A stretch of 20,001 nt of DNA from NCBI GenBank assembly GCA_009731375.1, contig BJOX01000119.1:726292-746292 (forward strand), read 5' to 3'. The notes beneath the pieces were generated by a model. It was not told where the DNA came from, searched no databases, and worked only from the letters and a program-made list of their open reading frames with translations. Shown here one piece after another: positions 6,618 through 14,747 of this stretch. The translations under genes and the position numbers were made by a program. Position 1 is the stretch's first letter. Each line of letters starts with the position of its first letter. This stretch comes from Paulinella micropora (taxonomy: Eukaryota; Cercozoa; Imbricatea; Euglyphida).

Positions 6618-8570
6618 TTAGGCCCGCGACAGGATTTCCTGCAGTTCTTGGTTGATTAGCTCGACCAGCCCCGCCCGGCGGAGCCAGCCCAGGTAGTCGT
6701 CGACGGACTGGCCGGGGGGCTCCGGCGGCACGCTCACCGCGGGCAGCACCCAGCCGCACCGCGTGAGCGCAAAGCGCGAAAGCCTGGCGTAGTTCTGGCG
6801 GGCACGCTCCACCCAGCCTGCCGCTAACCGCGCGAGCTGTGCGTCGTTGTGCAGCCACCCACGATAAGCAACAACGCTGTGACTACGCTCGCACGGTGAC
6901 GCCTGTGGCAAAAGCTCCTTTGCCGGCGGCAGGGGCCGCGCCATATCGCACAGGCGGAGCAGCGTCTGGTAGTCTGACTCGCACGTGTCCTCCAGCGTGC
7001 GCCGCGAACTTGATCTCTCTCCCGCCAGCACAATCCACCTGAGCTGCACCCGGTCGTACGCGCGAATTGTGTCGTGCCAGAGTTGCTGGAACCGCTGTTG
7101 CTCCCGCCCACGCCGCGCCTCGCCGCAGATGATTCCCAGCACGCACAGCGCGCGCACTAGCATCTGCCTTTGCTCCAGCGACCTCTGCAGCAGCCGGCCG
7201 CCGGTCTCCTCCCAGTCCGGCGACGGTCGTTGGCTGGCCCCCTCCCCGTCGGGCGCCTGCCGTTCCGGCCGCGCGTAGGCCCTCGCGGCCGCCGCCGCCG
7301 CCAGCGTTTGCAAAGAAGAGACAGACGGGTCACCGAGCGCGTGCGCGGCGGCGGCCAGGCGCCGGTACTCGTCCAGCACGCGGAGGTTACGCTCCCGGCA
7401 GAAATCCGACATGGCCTTGTCATACCGCTGAGGCAGTTCGGGGCGGGCACACCAGAGCGTTTCGTCACTGTCGTTGGCGTTCAGCAGCGCGGCGACGTCC
7501 GGCACCAGCTGGAAGAGAAGCTGCCTCAGCAGTACCGACGTCACCAGCCCGCCGCGGGAGTCTCCCTGCGGCTGGTCCCAGCGCGGCGTGCAGGCGACGC
7601 CGGCCTCGTCGCCCAGGCTCTGTAGCACTTCGTGCAGGCTGTCCCCCTCCCGCTCACAAAACCTAGCGAGTGCCGGCCTCATGTCTTCCAACGCCTGGAG
7701 AGAGCCCCGGCACCGCACGGGCGCCGCCTCCACCGTGCTGCTTTGCAAGAGCAGGCTCTCTACGCCCGCTCAGGCCGAGTGCGCTGTTGTTGAGAGGCAC
7801 AGCACGTGCAGCGCGTGGGAGCGGGGGCAGCCCGTCGGCGCGGTTGCGCCGGTCCAGAGGTCCTCGGCGCTGCAGGCCCGGCTCAAGTACAGTTCCTGCA
7901 GGCCCGCCGCGCGCCCGAGCACCGCGGCGGAACGCAGGCACTCCTCGCGGCAGCTGTACAGCTGCCGCAAAGATTGCGCCTCCGCCCAACGCAAGACGTC
8001 TGCCGACTGTGGCAGCCGCAGCGCCGGCAGCGACCGCGGCACCAGTTCCCCCAGGCCCTGCAGGAACGTTCGCGCCGCCTTCCACAGCATGGCGTCGTCC
8101 CGGAGCGGGCCCGCATTGTCTGCGGCGAGGTGCTGCGTCAAGCCCAGCCAGTGTAGCATGCGCCCCCACACCGAGCAGCAACCGGCCCTTGTGAGGTTCT
8201 CTGCCAGCTTCGGGAGGGTCCACCGGGCGCAGTTCTGTTGCAGCCACGAGCCGTCGCCCAGAAACCTGAGTACCTTGCACAGTTGCTGGTACTGCCGCAG
8301 CCAGCGCTCAGTGCCGCGGCAAGGCAACGCCTCCAGCACCGCCTGTGCTACGGATGGCAGTGGCATGGCCAGCAGCACCGCGGGCCGCCCGGGGAACACG
8401 TGCACGGCCAGGTCGCGCAGGCACTCCAACGCCCTGATCCTGCCGACCGGGCAGAAGCCGTCGGTCGCGTGGTCGGGGCAGCAGAAAACAGAACCGCTGA
8501 ATCTTGCTAGCAGGTCCAGGCGCTGTGCCTGATCCAGCCCTGGGTTGAGCTTTTGGTGCGACCGTTCCAG
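6618..8570 (-). CDS. Large protein of unknown function, interrupted by in-frame TGA at 7770-7772, 5' end in gap
   Basis: One minus-strand frame runs from the N run at 8570 to TAA at 6618 (about 650 codons), broken only by a TGA at 7770-7772. The downstream half has no ATG near the break, so the two halves most likely form one protein. The N-terminal visible part is Cys/His-rich (VFCCPDHATDGFCPVGR), possibly a metal-binding site. The rest is Leu-, Arg- and Ala-rich and predicted helical (LRQYQQLCKVLRFLG, WLQQNCARW, ARLAAGWVERARQNYARLSRFA), compatible with a helical-repeat scaffold. Third positions are strongly GC-rich. The TGA may be an assembly or sequencing error, a nonsense mutation or recoding. 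Recoding of all TGA is unlikely because other genes here end at TGA. No family is recognised. Confidence 0.6.
7770..7772 (-). other. In-frame TGA inside the large minus-strand frame
   Basis: Upstream and downstream halves share one frame over more than 1.9 kb, and coding character continues on both sides (upstream TTAHSA, downstream AGVESLLLQSS). A single changed base would account for it. Confidence 0.7.
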
Positions 8571-9338
8571 NNNNNNNNNNNNNNNNNNNNNNNNNNNNNN
8601 NNNNNNNNNNNNNNNNNNNNNNNNNNNNNNNNNNNNNNNNNNNNNNNNNNNNNNNNNNNNNNNNNNNNNNNNNNNNNNNNNNNNNNNNNNNNNNNNNNNN
8701 NNNNNNNNNNNNNNNNNNNNNNNNNNNNNNNNNNNNNNNNNNNNNNNNNNNNNNNNNNNNNNNNNNNNNNNNNNNNNNNNNNNNNNNNNNNNNNNNNNNN
8801 NNNNNNNNNNNNNNNNNNNNNNNNNNNNNNNNNNNNNNNNNNNNNNNNNNNNNNNNNNNNNNNNNNNNNNNNNNNNNNNNNNNNNNNNNNNNNNNNNNNN
8901 NNNNNNNNNNNNNNNNNNNNNNNNNNNNNNNNNNNNNNNNNNNNNNNNNNNNNNNNNNNNNNNNNNNNNNNNNNNNNNNNNNNNNNNNNNNNNNNNNNNN
9001 NNNNNNNNNNNNNNNNNNNNNNNNNNNNNNNNNNNNNNNNNNNNNNNNNNNNNNNNNNNNNNNNNNNNNNNNNNNNNNNNNNNNNNNNNNNNNNNNNNNN
9101 NNNNNNNNNNNNNNNNNNNNNNNNNNNNNNNNNNNNNNNNNNNNNNNNNNNNNNNNNNNNNNNNNNNNNNNNNNNNNNNNNNNNNNNNNNNNNNNNNNNN
9201 NNNNNNNNNNNNNNNNNNNNNNNNNNNNNNNNNNNNNNNNNNNNNNNNNNNNNNNNNNNNNNNNNNNNNNNNNNNNNNNNNNNNNNNNNNNNNNNNNNNN
9301 NNNNNNNNNNNNNNNNNNNNNNNNNNNNNNNNNNNNNN
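8571..9338. other. Assembly gap (768 N)
   Basis: A run of N ending in a G-rich block. It hides the 5' part of the large minus-strand frame and its promoter. Confidence 0.95.
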
Positions 9339-9351
9339 GGGGGGGGAGAAA

Positions 9352-9386
<35 letters not shown>

Positions 9387-9407
9387 CTGAAAGTCTATTC
9401 AACGGTC
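9339..9407 (+). repeat. G-rich homopolymer block with G33
   Basis: Following the gap, G8, AGAAA, then 33 consecutive G residues (9352-9384) end 24 bases short of the stop of the ankyrin-like gene. It lies entirely outside coding sequence. The plus-strand frames that cross it are gap-driven and were not accepted. Confidence 0.9.
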
Positions 9408-10592
9408 TCAAACAATTGCTGCCTTTCGAAATCTGTTGGTGACACGCCCGACGTCGTCGTCTTCTTCTTCTTCGTAGCTCGGCCTTTGTGCCCTGAAGTG
9501 AGAGCCGGCGGACCTTGGCCAATGCGCCACGTTGTTAGGCACACCACCCACGGACTCCGTTGTGCGCCGGGCCTCTCTTGGCGGCTGCAAGCGCAGGGCC
9601 CCTCCGACGAGCTCTTCCATCTCTTCCTGTGAGTCCTGGCGATTTTCCTGCCACCCAAGCACGTACTGTTCGATCGCGCGGTCGACTTCCTTGCCGCTGA
9701 GCGGGGGCTTGAGGGTCCCGTCCCCGGAAGCCAGCCGCGCGTGTTTTTGCAGGGCCTTCAGGCAGTCCAGGCGTCTGTCGAAAGGTTGTTCGCTTTTCAG
9801 GCAGGCGCTCAGCACACTGTCCTCGACAGCGGGCGACGCGCCCGCGAGCAACCAGAAATCTAATTCCGCTGGCTTGGCTTGGTCGGCGGCGTGCCACGCC
9901 AGCGTGGCCTTGGTCTGGTTCCGCTCCACCGGGGCGTCAACGTTAAACTGGAGTAGGCGCAGGGCGTCGGCTAGGGCGGTGGCGTGGCCCCATTGCAAGG
10001 CGTTCTCCACAAACAGTTTCTCTCTTATAATAATGTCGTGCAGAAAAGTAGTGGCGACAGCCCGCTGCTCTGTGTGCAATAGGACCAGCAGCCAGGTTAG
10101 CCCACCGGATGCTATTTGCGTTGCCAGACTGCTCTTGCGTTTGATTTTGCCGTCATTGACGTCTGTGTAAATTGCGTTCTCGAGACTTACGACATGAAAT
10201 TTCACCGGATCCAACGACCTGAACTGGAGGACACGGAACGCCGCCCACAGCCCCGGAGATTCCTTAGCCACCGTGCCAAAGGGCGTGCTGTGCCACAGGA
10301 CCCACGCCAAGAGGCCTTTCGGGATTGACAGGGGTCGGAAGGTGCGGTACAACAACGCGCTGCCGAGTACCACGGTCTCCCCCAAGTCGAGGTCCGCTAA
10401 CCAGATATAAACTTGTTTGCGTGGACCCGTCTGCGAAGAAGTGGCGCGGCACTCGAGCTTGTCCAGCAGAAAGCGTGCGACCAGTTTACAAACATCATCA
10501 ACATTCTGCGACGTAGAGATTTCGTGTCGTTGGAGGAGATGTTGCGTGAGTTTCTGATAAATCTGGCTCGAGACGTCTGAGCGGCTGGGCAT
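9408..10592 (-). CDS. Ankyrin-like helical-repeat protein with acidic C-terminus
   Basis: I chose ATG 10592 (MPSRSDVSS); the frame is open to 10691, but that extension lacks an ATG and is Lys/Gln/Phe-rich leader-like sequence. The product is 394 residues. The first 90 residues are helical (SQIYQKLTQHLLQRHE, VCKLVARFLLDKLE). The centre has helix-pair units with ankyrin-like turns: GLTWLLVLLHTEQ, NALQWGHATALADALRLLQFNVDAP, HAADQAKPAELDFWLLAGASPA and CLKALQKHARLASGDG. These resemble the L-L-x-x-G/N-A-x-x-x spacing of degenerate ankyrin repeats, a protein-protein interaction fold common in large DNA viruses. The C-terminus is basic then acidic (YEEEEDDD). It is transcribed away from the surface-protein gene, sharing a 556-base divergent spacer. 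The ankyrin call is tentative; the gene itself is secure. Confidence 0.7.
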   Translation of the reverse strand: MPSRSDVSSQIYQKLTQHLLQRHEISTSQNVDDVCKLVARFLLDKLECRATSSQTGPRKQVYIWLADLDLGETVVLGSALLYRTFRPLSIPKGLLAWVLWHSTPFGTVAKESPGLWAAFRVLQFRSLDPVKFHVVSLENAIYTDVNDGKIKRKSSLATQIASGGLTWLLVLLHTEQRAVATTFLHDIIIREKLFVENALQWGHATALADALRLLQFNVDAPVERNQTKATLAWHAADQAKPAELDFWLLAGASPAVEDSVLSACLKSEQPFDRRLDCLKALQKHARLASGDGTLKPPLSGKEVDRAIEQYVLGWQENRQDSQEEMEELVGGALRLQPPREARRTTESVGGVPNNVAHWPRSAGSHFRAQRPSYEEEEDDDVGRVTNRFRKAAIV

Positions 10593-11148
10593 AAAATCCG
10601 GCGTGGTGTGCAGGAACGGAAAGGGGACTTTCTTTTGGGGTTTTGTTTTTCCTTGCTTTTGTAAATACTGACCAAAAAAATAGACCCTCACACCACACCC
10701 CCCCCCCCCGAAGAAAACAAAAGGGAGAGAGAGAGAAGAAAAGGCCGGGGGAGCGAGGGGGGGGGGGGGAAGGGGGGGGGGAACCNNNNNNNNNNGGCCG
10801 TTTTCTCAAATTCACCACTGTACCCACGCTTTCTTTGTTTCGTTACAAGCTCGCGTCCTCTCCTCCCCATCTCTCTCCCTCCCTTTTTTTCATGAGCTTT
10901 CTTGTCTGTTCCGGCTTTTCCCTCCCCCTCTCTTTGTCTCTTCAGGCTCTTGTTCTTTCTTGCACTCATAAACCCCCTCCCTCTTCTTTATTTCTCTGCC
11001 ATACATATGAAAAAAACATTTCGATCTTGGCGGCCCCGGTTTTTCAACAAGAATCAGTAAGAATTGGGCCCTCTTTTTTTTGGCTCTGTCGAGCACAGAG
11101 AAACGAAAGAAAAGAAAAAAGGAGAGGCAGAATCTCTCTTTTTTTGCC
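10593..11148. promoter_or_regulatory. Divergent intergenic region between ankyrin-like and BspA-type genes
   Basis: The spacer between two start codons holds C12 (10698-10709), G13 (10757-10769), G10 (10772-10781), a 10-N gap and a long pyrimidine-rich stretch (about 10820-10990) followed by ACATATGAAAAAAACATTT. On the minus side, TCTATTTTTTTGG and TATTTACAAAAG lie 60-100 bases before the ATG. It must contain both promoters; the exact elements are not identifiable by eye. Confidence 0.45.
10786..10795. other. Assembly gap (10 N)
   Basis: Ten Ns directly after the two long G tracts, again suggesting the assembler failed at homopolymers. Confidence 0.9.
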
Positions 11149-13968
11149 ATGAACACTTGCCTCCTTGGGTCCATGCTGTGGTCGGCGTGGCTGGCGGCCG
11201 CCAACTGTCCGTACGTGTGGCGCGACCCCGTGCCGACGGACCTGGTGCTAGAGCTGGTTGTGGCCGCGGGCGGCGCCTTGTGGACGCTGCCGGCCGGAGC
11301 CGCGACGGCCCGCCGCCGACAGCTAGCGCAGGCCGGGGTTTTCATGGTGTACTGGGGCGACAACACGGCCGTGCAGACGTGCTCGTCGGCCGAACCGTGC
11401 ACGCACACGTTTGCGAGCGCCGGCGTGTTCATTAGCATCATCGAGGGCCCTGTCGTGGGCTGGGCCATGACGCTGGCGTGGCGCGAGCAGCAGCACAGCA
11501 ACGTCGCGCTGCTCAGCGTCGTGCAGTGGGGCGGGCTCGAGCTGGACGCGAGTAGCGGCTACCACTTCTACGGCGAGACGCAGCTGCAGTCGCTGCCGCC
11601 GCTGTCGGCCCTTGACACGTCGCAGATCACGAGCTTCGAATCCAGCTTCTCCGGGCTGCCGGTGACGTGCGTCGACGTGTCGGGCCTTGACCCGCGTTCG
11701 GCGCTGGTGCTGACGGGCGCCTTCGCCAACTCGCCGTGCCTGACGTTTGCCAACGTCAGCGCCTGGGACGTGTCGCAGGCGCGGGACGTGTCGTTGATGT
11801 TCGCCGGCACGACAGTCGCGACGATCGTGGGCTTAGAGAGCTGGAACGTGTCGCGCGTCGTGAACGCGAGCGGCATGTTCGCCCACGCCACCGCGCTGCA
11901 GGCCGACCTGTCGGATTGGCGGCTAGACAGCCTGCAGGACGCCTCCGGCATGCTGACGGACAGTCTGCTGGCGCGAAATCTCAGCGGCTGGGTCGTGACC
12001 TGGACGGAGCAGACGTGCCTGCAATTCGTGCAGTCGGCGCAGCTCGAGAACTGGCAGGCCCCGTTTGCGTGCCAACAGTGGCTGCCGTCCGTGACGCCAT
12101 CCGCTTCGGTGACGCCGTCGCTGACGCCGACCGTGTCAGTGACCGCGTCGAACCCGAGAACGCCATCGTTAAGCCCGGGGGCTTCGAGCACGTCCACCGC
12201 GTCGCCCACACCATCGATGACGGCGTCCGTGACAACTTCTGTGACGCCATCCGCTTTTGTCACGATAACCGTGACGCCGTCCGCTTCTGCCACGCCATCC
12301 GGTTCTGCCACGCCATCCGCTTCTGTCACGATATCTGTGACGCCATCCGCTTCTGTGACGCCCATAACTTCTGTCACGCCATCCGCTTCCGTCACGCCTT
12401 CCGTCACGCCTTCCGTGACTGCCACTATATCTGTGACGCCATCCGCTTCTGTGACAACATCCGCTTCTGTGACGATATCTGTGACGCCGTCCGTGACTGC
12501 CACAATATCTATGACGATATCTGTGACTGCCACGATATTAACTGTGACGCCATCCGCTTCTGTGATGCCCATAACTTCTGTCACGCCATCCTCTTCCGTC
12601 ACGCCTTCCGTCACGCCTTCCGTGACTGCCACGATATCTGTGACGCCATCCGCTTCTGTGACGCCATCCGCTTCTGTGAGGCCATCCGCTTCTGTGACGC
12701 CATCCGCTTCTGTCACGCCATCCGCTTCTGTCACGCCATCCGCTTCTGTGACGCCATCCGCTTCTGCCACGATATCTGTGACTGCCACGATATCTGTGAC
12801 GCCGTCCGCTTCTATCACGCCATCCGCTTCTGCCACGATATCTGTGACTGCCGCGATATCTGTGACGCCATCCGCTTCTGTCACGCCATCTGTTTCTGTC
12901 ACGCCGTCCGTGACTGCCACGATATCTACGACGCCGTCCGCTTCTATCACGCCATCCGCTTCTGTGACAACATCCGCTTCTGCCACGATATCTGTGACGC
13001 CGTCCGCTTCTGTGACAACATCCGCTTCTGTGACAACATCCGCTTCTGCCACGATATCTGTGACGCCGTCCGCTTCTATCACGCCATCTGCTTCTGTCAC
13101 GATAACTGTGACGCCCACCACCTCGGCGACACGGTCCGCAACGGCCACGATATCTGTGACTGCCACTATATCTGTGACGCCATCCGCTTCTGTGACTGCC
13201 ACTATATCTGTGACGCCTTCCGTGACGCCGTCCGTGACTGCCACGATATCTGTGACGCCTACCATCTCGGCGACACGGTCCGCGACGGCGACGGCCACGA
13301 TATCTGTCACGCCATCCGCTTCTGTGACTGCCACTATATCTGTGACTGCCACTATATCTGTGACGCCTTCCGTGACGCCGTCCGTGACTGCCACGATATC
13401 TGTGACGCCTTCCGTGACGCCGTCCGTGACTGCCACGATATCTGTGACGCCCACCACCTCGGCGACACGGTCCGCGACGGCGACGGCCACGGTATCTGTG
13501 ACGCCATCCGCTTCCGTGACTCCCACGATATCTGTGACCGCCACTGTATCCGTGACACGCACACCCACGATATCTGTGACGCCATCCGCTTCTATGACGG
13601 CGACGCCCACGGTATCTGTGACTCCCACTATTTCTGTAACGCCGACCGTCTCAACGTCGCCGACCAGTTCAATCTCTCTGACCAATTCAATCTCTCCGAT
13701 CAGGACAACGACCGTTTCTGTTACATCCACACGCTCCGGAACACCATCACCCACGCCTACGCCGCAGATAAACGAGTGCGTGGCCTGGCGCAGAGCTGTG
13801 ATGAGGCGCTGGATTTCGTGGACTTCCCAAGCAGTCCATATACCTCTAGCTCTAACACGTATTCTATTTCAAGCTCTAGTCAAAGTATTGGGTATAACGG
13901 CTGGAAGGCCTTCATCGGTGTGCAAGGGCGCGCTGGACGGCAATCTTTGCAGCCTGGTGCAATTGTAG
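11149..13968 (+). CDS. Secreted surface protein: PKD-like WGD domain, BspA-type repeats, long Ser/Thr/Pro stalk
   Basis: ATG 11149 is chosen because it starts a signal peptide (MNTCLLGSMLWSAWLAAA); upstream in-frame sequence is Lys-rich leader. The product is 939 residues. Residues about 62-100 carry a WGD...C-T-H-T-F-A-S-A-G-V-F pattern typical of the PKD-like unit that precedes BspA repeats. Residues about 151-305 hold BspA/DUF285-type leucine-rich repeats (LDTSQITSFESSFSG, VSAWDVSQARDVSLMFAG, LESWNVSRVVNASGMFAHA, LSDWRLDSLQDASGML), with W-D/N-V-S and MF landmarks. Residues about 314-870 are a VTPSAS/VTATIS stalk, probably heavily O-glycosylated. The last 70 residues are unlike the stalk and lie antisense to the next gene, so the original C-terminus may be lost. 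BspA-type proteins are adhesins in bacteria and protists and also occur in large viruses; adhesion is inferred. Membrane anchoring is not evident. Confidence 0.82.
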   Translation: MNTCLLGSMLWSAWLAAANCPYVWRDPVPTDLVLELVVAAGGALWTLPAGAATARRRQLAQAGVFMVYWGDNTAVQTCSSAEPCTHTFASAGVFISIIEGPVVGWAMTLAWREQQHSNVALLSVVQWGGLELDASSGYHFYGETQLQSLPPLSALDTSQITSFESSFSGLPVTCVDVSGLDPRSALVLTGAFANSPCLTFANVSAWDVSQARDVSLMFAGTTVATIVGLESWNVSRVVNASGMFAHATALQADLSDWRLDSLQDASGMLTDSLLARNLSGWVVTWTEQTCLQFVQSAQLENWQAPFACQQWLPSVTPSASVTPSLTPTVSVTASNPRTPSLSPGASSTSTASPTPSMTASVTTSVTPSAFVTITVTPSASATPSGSATPSASVTISVTPSASVTPITSVTPSASVTPSVTPSVTATISVTPSASVTTSASVTISVTPSVTATISMTISVTATILTVTPSASVMPITSVTPSSSVTPSVTPSVTATISVTPSASVTPSASVRPSASVTPSASVTPSASVTPSASVTPSASATISVTATISVTPSASITPSASATISVTAAISVTPSASVTPSVSVTPSVTATISTTPSASITPSASVTTSASATISVTPSASVTTSASVTTSASATISVTPSASITPSASVTITVTPTTSATRSATATISVTATISVTPSASVTATISVTPSVTPSVTATISVTPTISATRSATATATISVTPSASVTATISVTATISVTPSVTPSVTATISVTPSVTPSVTATISVTPTTSATRSATATATVSVTPSASVTPTISVTATVSVTRTPTISVTPSASMTATPTVSVTPTISVTPTVSTSPTSSISLTNSISPIRTTTVSVTSTRSGTPSPTPTPQINECVAWRRAVMRRWISWTSQAVHIPLALTRILFQALVKVLGITAGRPSSVCKGALDGNLCSLVQL
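12088..13770 (+). repeat. 18-bp tandem repeat region encoding the Ser/Thr/Pro stalk
   Basis: About 1.7 kb of 18-base units of two main kinds, GTGACGCCATCCGCTTCT (VTPSAS) and GTGACTGCCACGATATCT (VTATIS), in mixed order with drift toward the right end. Units are always multiples of three, so several overlapping frames stay open on both strands; only the stalk frame joins a signal peptide and folded domains. Confidence 0.95.
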
Positions 13969-14369
13969 AAGTGCCGGCCGCTCGAGGGGTGCAGAATCAC
14001 CTGGCCCCAGCTCACGATTTCCACCAGCGAATCGCGCGTGGGCTGCTCTGCTTGTTGCATGGTCCAGCCCGCCAGCGCCAGGGTCGAGGTGACAGTCACC
14101 AAACCACTGCTCGCATAAACGTGCCGGCACGGCAGTGGAGGTGTTGGGCAGCTCTCGTCGGGCCCGCCGTCACCCCAGTTCACGAAACCCTGAGATGACG
14201 GCACCACAATGGCGGGCAGCGTTAGGGCCTGCCCCTGCTCGACGGACCAACGGGACACGAAGAGCTCGTGTGCGCTCTGCCGCTCTAGCAAGAGCTTGAC
14301 CTCGGCCGACCCGAGCGTAGCCTTGGCAGCGGCAGAGTGCAGGGTCGCCAGCGCGGCTGACAGTAGCAT
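13869..14369 (-). pseudogene. Truncated inverted paralogue of the BspA-type protein's N-terminal domain
   Basis: ATG 14369 begins a signal-like MLLSAALATLHSAAA, and the 166-residue product ends at 13869. It aligns along its length with residues about 30-155 of the plus-strand surface protein: GFVNWGDGG against VFMVYWGDNT, CRHVYASSGLVTVTS against CTHTFASAGVFISI, VEIVSWGQVILHPSSGRHFYNCTRLQRLPS against LSVVQWGGLELDASSGYHFYGETQLQSLPP. It stops just where the paralogue's BspA repeats begin, and lacks repeats and stalk. The last 100 bases overlap the plus-strand gene's 3' end tail-to-tail. It could be a remnant of an inverted duplication or a functional small secreted PKD-like protein; the intact frame and signal peptide leave the second option open. 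Confidence 0.65.
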
Positions 14370-14747
14370 TCTTTTTTTTGGGCGTGCTCCTTTCTCTCTC
14401 TCTCTTTAATTTGTTTCTGGTTCGGCCTCTTGGAGGCCGGCGGAGGGAAATGGAGACAAAATTTGCGGCGTAGAAGCGGGGGCAGGGGGGGGGAGCCAAC
14501 GGCTTTGGGGAGAGGGGGGGAGGAGCTTTTTCCCATCGTAGCCAAAAACCAACCAAAAAAGGATTCATCCCTTCCCCCCCCCCCCCCCCCCCCCCAAAAG
14601 TTTTCTCTCGGAGCAAAAACTGTGGGGGAGAAAGGTGCAGAATGAAGGGGGCGGGGGGGAGAATGTGGGCGCACGGAAGGGGACAGAAGTTTCTTTGGTC
14701 GTTTGTTGTTGTTGTTTGTGCAGGGTGCCGCCAAGAAAAGGGGGATC
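14370..14747. promoter_or_regulatory. Divergent intergenic region with C22 tract
   Basis: The spacer lies between the starts of the inverted paralogue and the large plus-strand orphan. It includes CT repeats (14393-14405), G-rich patches (14479-14521), C22 (14574-14595) and a TTGTTGTTGTTTG stretch close to the plus-strand ATG. It must supply both promoters; no conserved box is recognised. Confidence 0.4.
14574..14595 (+). repeat. C22 homopolymer
   Basis: Twenty-two consecutive C residues in the middle of a divergent spacer, of the same kind as the G/C tracts at 1848, 2214, 9352, 10698 and 10757. Confidence 0.95.

Noticed and set aside
6839-8532. Plus-strand frames of up to 352 residues opposite the large minus-strand gene
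   Set aside because: GC-rich genes create long antisense frames. These are Ser/Arg/Pro-rich without motifs and share the wobble pattern of an antisense shadow.
8308-9632. Long frames through the 8571-9338 gap
   Set aside because: They depend on Ns and poly-G. The frame that continues the large minus-strand protein is the only one with coding character.
11568-13754. 728-residue minus-strand frame rich in DGVTDIVAVTE units
   Set aside because: It is the antisense of the 18-bp stalk repeats. Repeats that are a multiple of three keep several frames open; this one lacks a signal peptide or any folded domain.
11736-14198. 820-residue plus-strand frame rich in CDAIRFCHD units
   Set aside because: Same repeat artefact in another frame. 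The frame containing the signal peptide, WGD domain and BspA repeats is the real one.
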